From positions 146,490-210,489 of the forward strand of contig CANTFL010001457.1 in the NCBI GenBank assembly GCA_947650285.1: a stretch of 64,000 bases of DNA, given 5' to 3'. Below the pieces are notes generated by a model. The model saw only the letters and a program-made list of their open reading frames with translations. It had not been told where the DNA came from and did not search any database. A program made the position numbers and the translations under genes. Source of the stretch: Hyaloperonospora brassicae (lineage: Eukaryota; Oomycota; Peronosporomycetes; Peronosporales; Peronosporaceae). Positions 52,916 to 63,627 of this stretch are shown here, piece after piece (the stretch's first letter is position 1; the number at the start of each line of letters is the position of its first letter).

Positions 52916-54334
52916 TCAACTTGGCCGTTGCTCCCCATCATAAGCTGATGATATAACATTCTTTCCATCGTAGTCCAACTTTGTTTGTGTTAGCTCCGTG
53001 AGGTTCGGCAGGAAGGCAAGTTCGCGAGCGTAATCCACCACGGTGTCTTCGCTGGAATCATGCTCGAAAGCAAATCGATCCAACGGCTTAGTAGATGGCT
53101 CCTTTTCAAGTGGGTCTATACTTGACTCTTCCAGGACACACGAGAACCGATCGTCCAGTTCGTCGATAGGGTTACTCTCTCTAGTACGTGACGATAAAGG
53201 TGATGTAGATGATTCGATAGCTTGATCTAATGTTGTATCTGGCTCACACAACTTGTCATCGACACGGTGATGTGGTTCATTGAGTAACAAAGTATCTTCT
53301 TCAAACGCCGTGCACGCCGCCCTGGTTGCTGACGAGTGGCACGTAGCCTTGTTGACGCTTCCGTCGCGATTCGTGACATTCTTGGCCGGTTCTGGATGAT
53401 GATTAGCGGGCTGGCCATTACTCCTGCTCGGCTCACTCTCCGTCAGTTTTGTGGGAGCACCTTGAGCTTGTCGTTTTACGCTGTCTGCACCCTCCCATTT
53501 TCGTTCTTCCTTGTTGATCGTACACTGCGTATCCACAGTATCTTCATCCCGACGAAGGATTGCACGCGATAGCGTATAGGTTGGACGTTCCACAGCTGGT
53601 GTAACGGGGCACATCCTTGCGTAACTTAACGCAAGGGATTTGGGTGCCCCGACAGACGTACACATGGCAAGCGAGGAAGCGTAGGTAAAGTAAAAGTAGA
53701 ACTGTTATATTAATATAATTAAGTCTTTAAACTACTGTCTCTTCTGTTTGACTTAATTCAATTATACTAATATAACTGCATGTATGGTGACGTCTCGTCA
53801 CCACTCATTGCGCGCGTCTTGCGGCGATTGGTGGGTTGATATCATCACGATATCAACCAATGAACAGACCCTTTGGTCGACCCTTCAATATCACCACTTT
53901 GGTGATATTGTTTTTAAAGAATATCCATCTTTATATTCTTTATTGTCACTTTCCTTAAAGTGACAATTTCATGTAACGGGCTGCCCCGTTACAGCTGGTG
54001 GTTGTCAGGACAACCAATCCTCATACAAACTTTTCTCTTTCTGCATCAAATCTTTGTCTAAGACATGTTCGTACGCTAGCACTTGCCAATCTCTGTACTT
54101 CGACGAATCCACGCGCACGTATCCTTCATCTCGTGGTAACGTACCGTGTGGCATCCACACTACGATCGGTAAATGGACCGGACATGTCGTTACCCGTGAT
54201 GCGAGATTAATTAATCTGACCGTCGTCGCTTTCCCTTTCCTGTTTTGTATAATTGTGGGTAGTAGTGAGGGTAGTCGACGAACCCCCAGCTCGTGTGTGG
54301 ATCCAATATGTTGTTGACGCTGCAGCTGTAACAC
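52916..54334 (-). pseudogene. E post-protease domain and RT lead-in, split by a solo LTR
   Basis: Two open pieces, 54334-54005 (YVRVDSSKYRDWQVLAYEHV) and about 53594-52916 (AVERPTYTLSRA...), are collinear with the B1 protease C-terminal domain and pol lead-in (KYKEWQTLAYEAT, LVDRPTYATPKR). Between them lies a 394-bp family A solo LTR with its target duplication. A TGA lies just upstream of the insertion point. The lead-in is a 226-codon stretch without stops, rich in acidic residues. Confidence 0.7.
53595..53998 (-). mobile_element. Solo LTR of family A with 5-bp target duplication GCTGG
   Basis: The LTR (53600-53993, 394 bp; TGTAACGGGG ... CCCCGTTACA) is homologous to the A1 3' LTR. GCTGG precedes it (53595-53599) and follows it (53994-53998). 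It is the product of recombination between the two LTRs of a full family A element that had inserted into E. It keeps the stacked palindromes, including an 11-bp-arm one near 53943-53968 that is better paired than in A1. Confidence 0.9.
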
Positions 54335-54381
54335 CTTAGATGCCCGTTGATCGACACTCTATGTATCTCTGGGTCCCCCTG

Positions 54382-55063
54382 TCACTTCTCCCCCCAATCC
54401 TGCCCGACTTCGTTCGCGGACTCAAGGAGTGGCACAACTAGTTCATCGAGTAATTTGGCTGTCGAATTGAAGAGATCTTGACGGACTCCAGCTGGCATCA
54501 TGAAGTCTGTTCCGAGTATTAGGTCTGCTCCCGCGTGATGTGGCATGATCCATACTTCGAATTCATAGACCACCTTCCACCCGAGTGTTATCTTGACCGT
54601 GAACCGTGACGTCGTGACTACTTTTGACTCCCCTATCCTATCCCTTGTACGTCAATCTGCTTGTCCGTACTCACTTGGCTTCGGAGCTTAAGCTTTCGTG
54701 CGACGACTCACTTATCGCTGAGATGTTCGCTCCTGTGTCCAGCAGGATCTGAGTCCGTTGATCATTCACTGCCCCCATCACAAAAGCTCTCATTCTTATT
54801 CTCCGATCGAACTTCCTTGATGACCACCATCCTAGTCGCTCCCCTTGTAGCAACTTCAGTGGGTTTTCCAATTCTATCTGTCGCCGAGAGTTGGGTGATG
54901 CGTCCATCCGAGTCATCGCCATTTTACCATTGACTTTTCCGTCAGTAGTGGACAACTTTGGTGGATTTTCCACTCTATTTAACCTTCCACATGCTTCATC
55001 GCCGGGCCATCTTGTGTCTTCAACAAAAGCAAACACGTAGTTCGCGTCGACTGCTGGTTCCAC
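54382..55063 (-). pseudogene. E aspartic protease
   Basis: The active site ILLDTGANISAIS is coded at about 54750-54715, and the second motif LILGTDFMMPAGV at about 54530-54490. An N-terminal segment (FDRRIRMRAFVMGAVNDQ) precedes the active site. The gene is cut by a frame change near 54660. DTGA and ILG are the standard signature of Gypsy proteases. Confidence 0.75.
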
Positions 55064-55143
55064 TGACTGTGGCAGACCGTTGTTTCCCGACTCAGTCGAA
55101 GTCGTCGAGCCTCCTAGTCAAAATGTCCTGGACAATAGATGTG

Positions 55144-57540
55144 CTAAAGTTCTTCGGGCACAGTTGTTCGATAGATCGATGACTTGACGAACTCGGTAAG
55201 TTGTTTGAACTCGTTGAACAGTTCGCACCTGCCGACATCGTGCACATGTTTGCAGAATTTGCAACGGAGTCTGCAAAAGTGAGCGTTGTGCCCTGCTGCA
55301 CCACAAGCTCCACAGGGACCCCATGGTATGCGTTCTCTCGAGTGGTCTGGCCGATGACGCTGGTTGGCTTGGTCACGTGGATCAGGTCCCACCTCATGCT
55401 CAGCCGGGAGGCCTGCTCGATCCATAGTATTAGGACCAGATATTACTCGCTCACCGCGTTCTGCAGGTAATGCCACTCTGTTCACTTCTCAATCCACCTC
55501 CATAAAATCGGCGTCAGAGTTCGACTCGTAGTGGTTTGTGTAGTTGTAGTCTCTTTCGTCCTCTTGTGACTCGTAATGATCAGCGTATTTTCTAAGCCTC
55601 AATTCTTCGACTGCAGCCCGCAGATCGTCCGTGGTTGCCGATGCGAGGGTAATACGACGGATACCATCGTGCTCGTATCGCCTTGTTCGTCCTCCGCGCC
55701 GAGGCTGTCTGTATCTGCTGAAGATTTACTTTTTCTTCATGTCTCTCTCGGATATCGAATCGGTGATCATCACGTCTGTTATCACGTCGGCTTTCTAATT
55801 GACCCGTACTGTCGTTCCGACTGTCTCTGCGGCAATTGGTCCGCTACTCGTATCTGGTTGGATCAGATAGTCGATTGCGGCTCATTCGGTCTCGTTGCTT
55901 CTCACGCTTTTCGGCTAGCAGCCGATGACGGATAGTCAGTTCCACTCGGTGTATATCTCTCAGTCGTTGCGGGTAGATGAAATCCATCAATTCGTCGTCT
56001 TAACAGTTGAGCAAGAAGTGCTCCACATGATCTTCCGACTCGGCTCCACCCTTCTTATATTGAATCCGCGCTGCTCTTGAATATCCATTTAAGCATTAGA
56101 GAAAATCGCACACATGTTCGGATTCCTAACGCTTCGACGAGTAATATCTGAATTTAGTCGACTGATCGTACTGCGAGCAGTAGGAGTCAAAAACGCTTTA
56201 CTTATCAGCTTCAATGTTATCTGCGTTTTTTTTTCGACAACTGTCGGTACCTACGCTTGGACGCCTTCTCCAGACTCAGCGAGAATGGCTCACACCAGTC
56301 GTTCTAAGGGTTGCACGTTCCTTTCATCTCGTAGATGAACGTCTTGATCCACTCGAGAGCTTTGTCGGATCGGTAATGTCTTCATTTGAAAGATGCCAAT
56401 CTTATACAAGGGACATGCGACCGTATCTCGAATACTGGTCTTCGTTCACTCACAGATCCGTCAAAGCTCAGACGACGATTACAGTTGTTCGTCGAATGAC
56501 TGCGATGAAGTTGTCTCATCCAATCTTCGTCATCATCGTCGTCGTCGTCATAAAGTCCTCATCCATCTTCTCCTCTCGCTTTCGAACTCTTCTCCTTCGT
56601 TGGAGGAGATGACCTTGGTGTCTCCATGTCGACGTCCTTCATGTAAGGCGATCTCTCCACTCGAGAGTATGCCTCCGGTTTTGTTTAATATTTCTCGTCT
56701 CCTTGAGCGTGTGTCCACGCTTGAGTCTCACTGGATCTTGACGTTGGCTCATAACTCGCTGGTATCGGTGCCTTCTCTTCCATCGAAGAGACGTCTCCAT
56801 AAAGCTGCTGCATCGTAATGCTGACGCTCAGAATCGCGTCGATTCCGAACGCGTCTCTGAGTTTGGCTATCCATTCCTTCATCTCTTTGTCCACCACCCG
56901 CGGGTTGAAAGCAGCCTCCGCCAGTTTGGTATTCTGCGACGCTTTGCACTTGTATCCCATTGCACTCAAGAGGTATTTCGTGTACCGAGACTGCCCCAAT
57001 GTTTAAAACGGTGCAGGTCATGTTCAACATGGTGCTGAGGTCCGACCATTTCGCTTGAGTAGATCGCTAAACGAAGAACTGCTTGATTCACCTCCTCTTC
57101 TTCATATCGTCAGCAATTCGATGAAAATTAAGGTTCGCCTGAGAACTAGAGATTATGTTAAGGTGCCTAAAGATGGCTGATTGAAGTTCTGCCGCCCCAA
57201 CTTCAGCTCGTCGTCATCTACCTTTCCTTGCTCGGCTTGCACAAATTTTCTTACTGCTTGCGCATGCTTCTTCTTCATCGCCTGTACGAAACTCACATAT
57301 CCCGCGTGTAGAACTCGATTTTATTCATCGTCATCGAGTAACCCCCATTGTCGTACTCATTACTTTCATCTTTATCTTCCTCCACATGGTCATCCCTTTC
57401 GAACTCGTCAATTCCAGGTTCTCGTTTTACTTTCACCTTCACTTCGGTGTATTTCTTTCTTGCCTGGGTCACCCAGCACGCGACGATCTTTCAGCAGACG
57501 CTGAGACCCCTCCACTCCCTAGTTTTGAATGCGTGACCAT
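55144..57540 (-). pseudogene. E gag
   Basis: The N-terminal part near 57470-57360 encodes VKVKREPGIDEFERDDH, related to the VKIKQEPG segment of B1 gag. A middle frame (56999-56685) holds YKCKASQNTKLAEAAFNP. The C-terminal frame (55485-55144) has zinc knuckles CGACGAAGHNAHFC and CKFCKHVHDVGRC. Between 55490 and 56680 the frame is broken by stops and simple-sequence stretches (repeated GTC/CGT near 56520-56550). A possible start ATG, followed by TGGTCACGC like a primer site, is at about 57538. Confidence 0.6.
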
Positions 57541-57934
57541 TTCGCTCGTAGTTGTTTGCTTGAAGCTTGCTTAACAATTGCACACTTTGAAATCCCAAGT
57601 CGCGGCACCCGTTGTGGTATAGTAGTTAAAATATTTCGTCGTATAACAGCCTCAACGTACGAACACAACAACCGCCGAGCTAAGTCGGCGCAACGGGCTG
57701 GTACGTTTGGGTAAATACCAACGTGGCTCGACCTTTCGGGTTCAGATTCGGCTTTCACTCAGCCGATATCTTACAACCACTTATCCAGAGGCCTGCTTGA
57801 GCTCATCAGCTCCTTAACCTCTCTTTTCCCGTGACTTCACACCAACGGGTCGAAGCCGACACTAACGCGTTATTACAGGTTACCGGGCGTAGTGTCTGCC
57901 CGAGTAGAAAAATTACGGTGCCCTTAACTAAGGC

Positions 57935-58070
57935 CCACCGGCTTGTCGCTCGACAAGACTTTCAATGGTGACGTCTATTGGATCACCGGCTCGTCGATGA
58001 CGAGACTCACAACGGTTCGATTTTATGAGATTTGCCGGCTCGTCGTCGACGTGACTCTTTCCTCTGCTAG
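57935..58070. repeat. Three ~48-bp imperfect repeats, each with a hairpin
   Basis: Units start at about 57937, 57984 and 58033, each with a CCGGCTYGTCG core followed by its near-complement (for example CTTGTCGCTCGACAAG in the first and CTCGTCGATGACGAG in the second). The spacing is 47-49 bp. They look like repeated regulatory or LTR sub-elements. Confidence 0.5.
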
Positions 58071-58323
58071 TAGCGAGCGCTGCCCAAATCGGGCCTTCCT
58101 AAATTCTTGGCGCTACCAGATAAAACCTCTACAAGCTATGCCTCTCGAGGTTCGACGGCAGACATAATCTAGCCCACGCAGGGACTTATGTTAAATGTAC
58201 GTGTGTCTTGGAATCATAAAATTCTGCACTGTATTGATTTATCTCTTTTCCTATCGCTGAACCGTTAAGTGGTCCTCTGTTCTTCTCCTCTTTCCTTTTA
58301 CATAAAGTAAGTCTTATGAATCT

Positions 58324-58569
58324 TTGTCGATCTTCTCGCACTCGGACCGACGCTCTATCGTCAACGACCTCCACCTCGACGATCTTGACTTCGACGAGCT
58401 CCACCTCGACGACCTACACTTCGACAACCTACATTTCGACGAACTCGACTTCGACGACCTTGCGTTTGATGACCTTCAATTCGACGACCTTGACTTTGAC
58501 GAACTTGAGTTTGACGACCTCGAGTTCGACAAACTCGGCTCCGACGAATATGTCTATCTTTGCCACTAA
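58324..58569 (+). CDS. Tandem pentapeptide-like repeat ORF (L-x-F-D-D), 81 codons
   Basis: From about 58375 to 58550 the DNA is a 15-bp tandem repeat (TCGACGACCTxxACT-like) of about 12 units. In this frame it codes 12 consecutive five-residue units of the form L-x-[F/L]-D-[D/E/N], such as LDFDE, LHFDN and LEFDD. The frame runs from 58324 to 58569; the flanking parts have no recognised domain. Other frames are open too, as expected for a short-period repeat. It may be only a minisatellite, although the L/F/D periodicity is regular enough to form a repeat protein. Confidence 0.3.
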   Translation: MSIFSHSDRRSIVNDLHLDDLDFDELHLDDLHFDNLHFDELDFDDLAFDDLQFDDLDFDELEFDDLEFDKLGSDEYVYLCH

Positions 58570-58669
58570 ATACCTACATCACACTACTCTAGACTACACC
58601 CAATCACATTATGCATCGAATCGGCCCAATTTACACGTTTAATCACATGGTGCATCAAATAACCTGATT

Positions 58670-58735
58670 TACACGCGTCCAATCATCCTTCGCGTCTAAT
58701 CATCCTACGCGTATAATCATCATAAGCGTCTAATT
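58670..58735. repeat. Minisatellite with ~17-bp unit
   Basis: At least three units of AATCATCMTWMGCGTMT follow one another (58681, 58698, 58715), flanked by weaker copies. The array lies just outside the 3' end of Copia F. Confidence 0.6.
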
Positions 58736-58776
58736 AACTCTGATGTAGAAACCAACGTAAAAATGTCCCGTATAAA

Positions 58777-60207
58777 CTACGCTTGAAGTTCGGATTGTAC
58801 CGGTGCCCTCAATAGTGCGGCATCGAAAATTTCGCGTAGCAAGCGATACATCCTCTTTCCTTCTAGCATCACTAGACTTAGAGCGTTAAACTCGGCTTCA
58901 CTTGTTGACAGTGACACACTTGACTGCTTCTTGCTTCCCCAGAAAATCCGGAGCACCCATAAACATGAGGGCGTATACCGAAGTAGACTTGCAATTTGCA
59001 TGGTCACCGGCCCAGTTTGCATCCGCGTAGCCGCAGGAGTCCACCTTGTCGCCGGGCTTGAAGCAGATGCCAAACGACTTGGTTCCTTGCAAGTACTGTA
59101 GAAGCGTTTGACCGCCATCCAGTGCTCGACTTGGGGGTTCTCCATGAAGCGCGAAACGTAGCTCACAGCAAAAGCAATGTCCGGTCGTGTCGCGGTCATC
59201 AAGTGCATTAAAGCACCCACTACTTCACGGAACGGAGCGTCGATCTTGGTCGCTGCGTTGCTTGGTGTGAGTCGAGAGCTGATGTCCGTTGGGATGATGA
59301 CAGCTTTGCAATCGCTCATGCCAAACCGCTTGAGAACATCGTCCACATAGCGTCGCTGGCACATCGTCACACTCCCGTCATCGTTGTTTATCAGCTCGAT
59401 GCCCAACACAAACGCACACATGCCGCTGTCAGTCATCTCAAAGCTCGTCTTCAAGTCATTCTTGGTGCGCGCAATCATCTCAGTCGAGCTGCCAGTCACT
59501 AACACATCATCGACGTAGACCAGCAACAGCACGCACTCCTCGTTTTCAATCTTGAGATAAAGACACGGGTCGAACTCGGACACTTGAAATCCGACGGAGC
59601 AGACGAATTCATGGAAAGTCTCGTTCCAAACTCGCGAAGCCTGTTTCAGCCCGTAGATTTCCTTCACCAGTTCGAAGCAATCAAAGTCTCCATTGACTTC
59701 GACACCTTCTGGGACCGCGCAAAACACTTGTTCCTTCATTTCACCGTACAGGAAAGCCGTCACCACGTCCAGTTGCTCCAGTGTCCAGTCAAAGTACTTC
59801 GTGATCGCGATCACCATGCGGAGCGTCACGTACTTGACAACTGGCGAGAACGTCTCCGTGAAGTCGATGCCATATCTTTGCTTGAACCCTTTTGCGACGA
59901 GACGCGCCTTGTACTTCTCGATCGATCCATCAGCTTTGCGCTTGATCTTAAACACCCACTTGGTACCTATGGTGTGCTGTCCAGCTGGCAGCTTGGTCGC
60001 TCGAAACACGCCACGTAGCTTCATTGAGTCCAACTCGGCGCAAATCGCCTTGCGCCAATGAACTTGATCTGGACTACCAACCGCGTCTTGAAACGTTGTT
60101 GGCTCGGACAAGTCAGTGCCTTCGACTGCATTGGCACTTGCTCGCCAAAAGGCTTGAGGAGAATCGTCATCGTCATCTTCGTCACCGCCTTTGCGCTCTT
60201 CGTCCAA
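58777..60207 (-). pseudogene. Copia F reverse transcriptase and RNase H
   Basis: A 476-codon frame. RT: TKWVFKIKRKADGSIEKYKA, LVAKGFKQRYGIDFTETFSP, QLDVVTAFLYGEM, EIYGLKQASRVWNETFH, and catalytic LLVYVDDVLVTG (YVDD intact). RNase H start: DAPFREVVGALMHLMTATRP. Then the frame is wrong between about 59100 and 58935; the correct reading is in the 59092-58898 frame (CGYADANWAGDHANCKSTS). It returns with SVSLSTSEAEFNALS. Apart from that double shift the enzyme looks complete. Confidence 0.85.
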
Positions 60208-60246
60208 ATTGGCTCGAGTTCTTGAACGCCGTTTAGCTTCGTGCGA

Positions 60247-61476
60247 CTAAAAGTCATTTGGCGCACTTGCTTCTTCCAATCCGGTCCCACTGCGAGCAGG
60301 ACGTTTCCGCTGATCGACTTGTTCATGGCTGTTTGAACGACTCTTGCGCTTGCCAGTTTGCTTGAACTGCATGGTGCAAGGCTCATCACTGATGTCCATC
60401 GAGTCGAAGTCCAACGCAGTGTCGTCGACAGCTTCTTGCGGCAGTGTCGCTGAGAATCCAAATGTTGATTCGTCGAAGGTGACATCACGAGATATCACCA
60501 CTTGATCTGCTTCAATGTCGTAAATGCGGTATGCCTTCGACACTTCTTCGTAACCCATGAACAGCCCTTCTTGCGCCTTCGGATCCCATTTCGATCGTTT
60601 TTCTTTGGGGGTCAACACGAACGCTCGGCAGCCAAAAACTCGCATGTGTTACACACTTGGCTACGATCCGTTGATGATATCGAACGGAGTTTAATCTTGG
60701 TACTTGGACGAAGGTAGGCAATTCTTGATGTAGATCGCCGTCATTGCTGCCTCGGCCCAAAAACACTTGTCCAGTTTAGCGTGGTGAAGCATGCTACGGC
60801 CGATTGTCACGATGGTCCGAATTGCCCGTTCCGCTGTGCCATTAGTCTGGTGCGCATAGGGAACAGTGACCTGTTGCTCGATTCCTTGATCATCGTAGAG
60901 CGCCTTGAGTGAAGTCGTCGCAAATTCACGTGCACCATCGTGCCGAACAGACTTGACCGTGCAGTCGAACTGAGTCTGGACCGCCACGATGTACTTCTTG
61001 ATGCACGTTTCACTGTCGGACTTGGCGCGCAGACTGAAGCCCTTCATGCATCCGCTGCCTTCATCGACGATCAGTAGCAAGTACTTGCTTTCACCTAACG
61101 AGTCGACTTCCATAGGGCCACACGTGTCGATGTGCAGAAGCTCAAACGGATCATAGTGACGCTTTGTCGGGTTGCTTGGAAACGGTCGTTGCACCATTTT
61201 TCCTTCTTGACACCCTCGACACACGCTTGATCCGCTTGATCTTGGCGGCATCTTGGCATCCTTGATCATGTCTTTGGAGATCATTCTGCACAAGACCTCA
61301 GTTGGTGCGTGGCCCATACGCGCATGAAGAAGGTCTTCGCCTCTTGATCGCGATGTAGAGTTTGCGAATCGCTGCAGTGTACGAAGCCAGTAGAGTACGT
61401 CTGCAAGGTCCGCCATCGCTATCACTTGCTCGGAGTATTTGTGCGAAATCTTCATTTCAGCACCATCGAATAGCAC
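60247..61476 (-). pseudogene. Copia F integrase and acidic linker
   Basis: A 261-codon frame (61476-60691) has the zinc motif ([20 protein letters not shown]), the first Asp in HIDTCGPME, the second in RHDGAREF and the Glu in [12 protein letters not shown], a complete DDE set. After a frame break (about 60690-60645) the C-terminal part (60645-60247) begins RVFGCRAFVLTPKEKRSKWD and passes into an acidic linker. A stop separates it from RT. Confidence 0.85.
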
Positions 61477-61509
61477 TTGAAACTTGCCGCTTTTGTTGAT
61501 CTGCGGAAT

Positions 61510-61760
61510 CTACAGCGGATACTTGCTCATGCTTGGGACGCAAAAAGCGTTCTTGATCTCGATCTTGAGCTCTTCACCGTTTGGCAGGAACATCGTTTTG
61601 ACGATAGTCCCCCCCACCTTTGATCGCAGCCTTGTCTCCATCTGCGACCAACACTTCGCCTTCATTGCGCTCGTCCAGAACTTCGAACTTGTTATTGTCA
61701 TGGCGGATGTGATCCGTTGCATCGCTGTCAATCGCTCACATCACAGACGTGTTCTTGATA
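61510..61760 (-). pseudogene. Copia F protease remnant
   Basis: Around 61740-61690 the minus strand reads [15 protein letters not shown], the Copia protease active site with Asp in place of the Gly of DSGAT. Downstream, AFCVPSMSKY-like residues lead to integrase. A stop just upstream and a frame change make it inactive. Confidence 0.55.
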
Positions 61761-62016
61761 GTTGGGAGTAAGCATTCAAGTGAAACAGCAAACGCTACTC
61801 GATCGTAATCGCTGTTGTTGTGGCTGAATTAGCCTTGCCACTGCTGGCGTCGAAAGTAGGGGTGGGCGAGAGAGTCTTCAATTGGACAACCGAACAGAGG
61901 ACATTTGCTCTAGAGAATGGAAATTGGAACGATATTATTCTATAGGCATTAACTTCTGTCTACCATAGACTACGTCCAATAACATGGTGCAACGAGTCTC
62001 TTAAAAGATTAAGTGG
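61761..62016. other. Unassigned gap between Copia F and C3
   Basis: About 256 bases with no recognised ORF or repeat. The minus strand near 61860-61790 has a Ser/Thr-rich coding-like stretch that could be the end of the F gag, but there is no zinc knuckle. Confidence 0.4.
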
Positions 62017-62274
62017 TCAGTTATTGGCAAAATTAAAAGTGAATATATCAGCTGGTCTTTAGTTCGCAAACTGCTAGCTATCTCTAAGCCACTCATTTAA
62101 ATATACTGCACTCACTTTACCTCAATTCTGAATTACCTCAGCCAATAGGCGCGTGGCTTCTCCGTGGCCATTCATTCTGCCATCATCAACTTGAGCGCAA
62201 CAAAATCGGTAAGTAAGTGCCGTGACTGGATCTACCGGTATTCCTTCGCCGGTCGAGACGCCTTGTCTTCAACA
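62017..62274 (-). repeat. 3' LTR of C3 (258 bp)
   Basis: It begins TGTTGAAGACAAGGCG on the minus strand and aligns along 258 bp with the C1 5' LTR (33740-33997). This is the only complete 3' copy of the C LTR in the window. Confidence 0.75.
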
Positions 62275-62347
62275 CTCCCACTCGACTCGGCCGCGCTTGG
62301 TGAATCGATTTCCTACTTGTTTCGAAGACCTTTCAAATTGTAACGCG

Positions 62348-62970
62348 CTAAATTGGCTTGTTCATCAAGTCAGCCTTCATGTCCTTCGTCGAGCGATATT
62401 TTAGCGGCACTTGACCGTCTTCGACCTTCTCCCGCACGAAGTGATAGCAAATATCGACGTGCTTGGTACGATTGTGGAATTCTGGGTTCTTGTCCAGCGC
62501 TATCGATCCTTGATTATCTTCGTGGATATTGACGGCTTCGTGGATCGACATTTCGCCGCGTTCGCACAGGAACGCTTTCAGCCAAATGGCTTATTGAACG
62601 GTCAACGCCATGTATTCTGCCTCCGTTGAAGATCGTGCAACCGTGCGCGGCTTCTTGCTTCTCCAGATGATGCAACCCCCATTCATCATAAAGGTGTAGC
62701 CACTTGTGCTTCGTCGAGTATCCACGTCGCTAGCCCAGTCCGCGTCCGAATAGCCTTAAAGTCCGTTTTGGTCCTCGGATTGTAGTTCGATACCATGCGT
62801 CTTCGTCCCTTGCACGTATCTGAATACCCTCTTGAGTGCTTGCCAATGCTTAGGGCACGGATCCGAAGCAAACTGACTGACAGCCCCACTGCAGCAGCAA
62901 GATCCGTTCGAGTCCCAACCATGAGATACATGAGGCAGCCGACAGCATTTCGGTACGGGACATGTTCCAT
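62348..62970 (-). pseudogene. C3 RNase H
   Basis: Nearly identical to the C1 RNase H, with the same frameshift after LAAAVG and the same end (HEDNQGSIALDKNPEF, stop at 62348). The upper part (62970-62686) continues a little further in frame than in C1 because C1 has an extra A near 30089. Confidence 0.8.
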
Positions 62971-63011
62971 AGTCGCCTCATGGTTACATCAGCCTTCGCA
63001 AATGCTCTTGG

Positions 63012-63627
63012 TCAACTTGAGTCTGGGATCTTGTGGTGTTTTGACGGGGTTTCTGTTCTTATGCCGAACTTCTCCAGTATGTCTGCGGCAAACTTGGTTT
63101 GACGAACGGACACATTGTCACTGATGGCATCTTGATCGATCTCCATACCCAAGGAGTATTTCAGCCGACCGAGATCCGTCATGTCAAATCGCTTGTATAG
63201 CGCCTCCTTTGTCATTTGGAGCATCTTGTCGTTGTTGCATGCGAGGACCAAATCATCGACGCAGAGGGCCACAAAAACCATGTCTTCTCCGTCCCACTTG
63301 GCGTAGATGCATCGATCGGTCTTGCACTTCTTGAACCCCATTTCGAGCATGAACTTGTCGATGGTTTGATTCCGCATGCGCGGGGATTGCTTCAAACCGT
63401 AGAGAGAGCGCTTGAGCTGACAGACACAGTCCGGCTTGTCTACGTTGACGTATACGTCGGGCTTCGTCATGTAGATATCTTCGTCACGAAGTCCGTTGAG
63501 AAAAGCTGTCTTGACGTCCATTTAGTGCATCGTTAACTTGTGATTGGCGGACATACTGAGCAGGATTCGAATTGACTTCAATTTGGCCACCGGAGCGAAC
63601 ATTTCTTCATAGTTGACGCCATACTTC
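63012..63627 (-). pseudogene. C3 reverse transcriptase, 5'-truncated
   Basis: It runs from KYGVNYEEMFAPVAKLKS, through a TAA before MDVKTAFLNG (the same stop as in C1), to a 169-codon frame with LKRSLYGLKQSPRM, VALCVDDLVLAC and the end KHHKIPDSS. The 4-base insertion of C1 at 30666 is absent here, so the C3 frame is longer. Confidence 0.85.

Larger units (their letters stand above)
49698..57540 (-). mobile_element. Gypsy element E (relative of family B), minus strand, without integrase
   Basis: Minus-strand order: gag (57540-55144), protease (55063-54382), the post-protease domain and linker (54334-52916, split by a solo LTR), RT (52900-52038), first RNase H (51850-51457), second RNase H (51190-50651) and LTR (50658-49698). 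The LTR is homologous to the first half of the B LTR. Integrase, chromodomain and antisense ORF are absent: the second RNase H frame runs straight into the LTR. The 5' LTR was not recognised. Frameshifts occur throughout, but gag knuckles, protease and linker are fairly well kept. Confidence 0.8.
57541..58776. other. Unassigned region between E and Copia F
   Basis: No recognised gene. It may contain the unidentified 5' LTR of E. Visible structures are three ~48-bp hairpin-containing units (57935-58070), a 15-bp tandem repeat with an ORF (58324-58569) and a 17-bp minisatellite (58670-58735). Confidence 0.5.
58777..61760 (-). mobile_element. Copia element F, partial, minus strand
   Basis: The order is protease, integrase, linker, RT and RNase H, in Copia arrangement. 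Gag and LTRs are not recognised. It is distinct from C and D in sequence. The long RT frame has few lesions (two compensating frame changes in RNase H), so it is younger than D and E in its coding part or has been under constraint until recently. Confidence 0.8.
62017..63627 (-). mobile_element. Copia fragment C3: RT, RNase H and 3' LTR, split from its 5' half by a family B LTR
   Basis: On the minus strand the fragment starts at 63627 with GAAGTATGGCG (K-Y-G of the RT block GFSQKYG) and runs through RT and RNase H to the LTR (62274-62017). It is nearly identical to C1 29516-30960. Its left neighbour on that strand is the end of a family B LTR. C2 (ending GFSQK, 34858) and C3 are thus the two halves of one interrupted Copia gene, now about 28.8 kb apart and in opposite orientation. 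Confidence 0.8.

Noticed and set aside
56214..56818. Overlapping plus-strand frames of 132-141 codons
   Set aside because: They are shadows of the decayed E gag on the minus strand and have biased Arg/Ser composition from simple repeats.
57181..57574. Ser/Phe-rich plus-strand frames as possible secreted proteins
   Set aside because: They are the antisense of the E gag N-terminus, where the minus strand codes KxEPG-type gag sequence; the composition is a by-product.
57935..58070. A CRISPR array
   Set aside because: Only three diverged units without unique spacers, in eukaryotic DNA.
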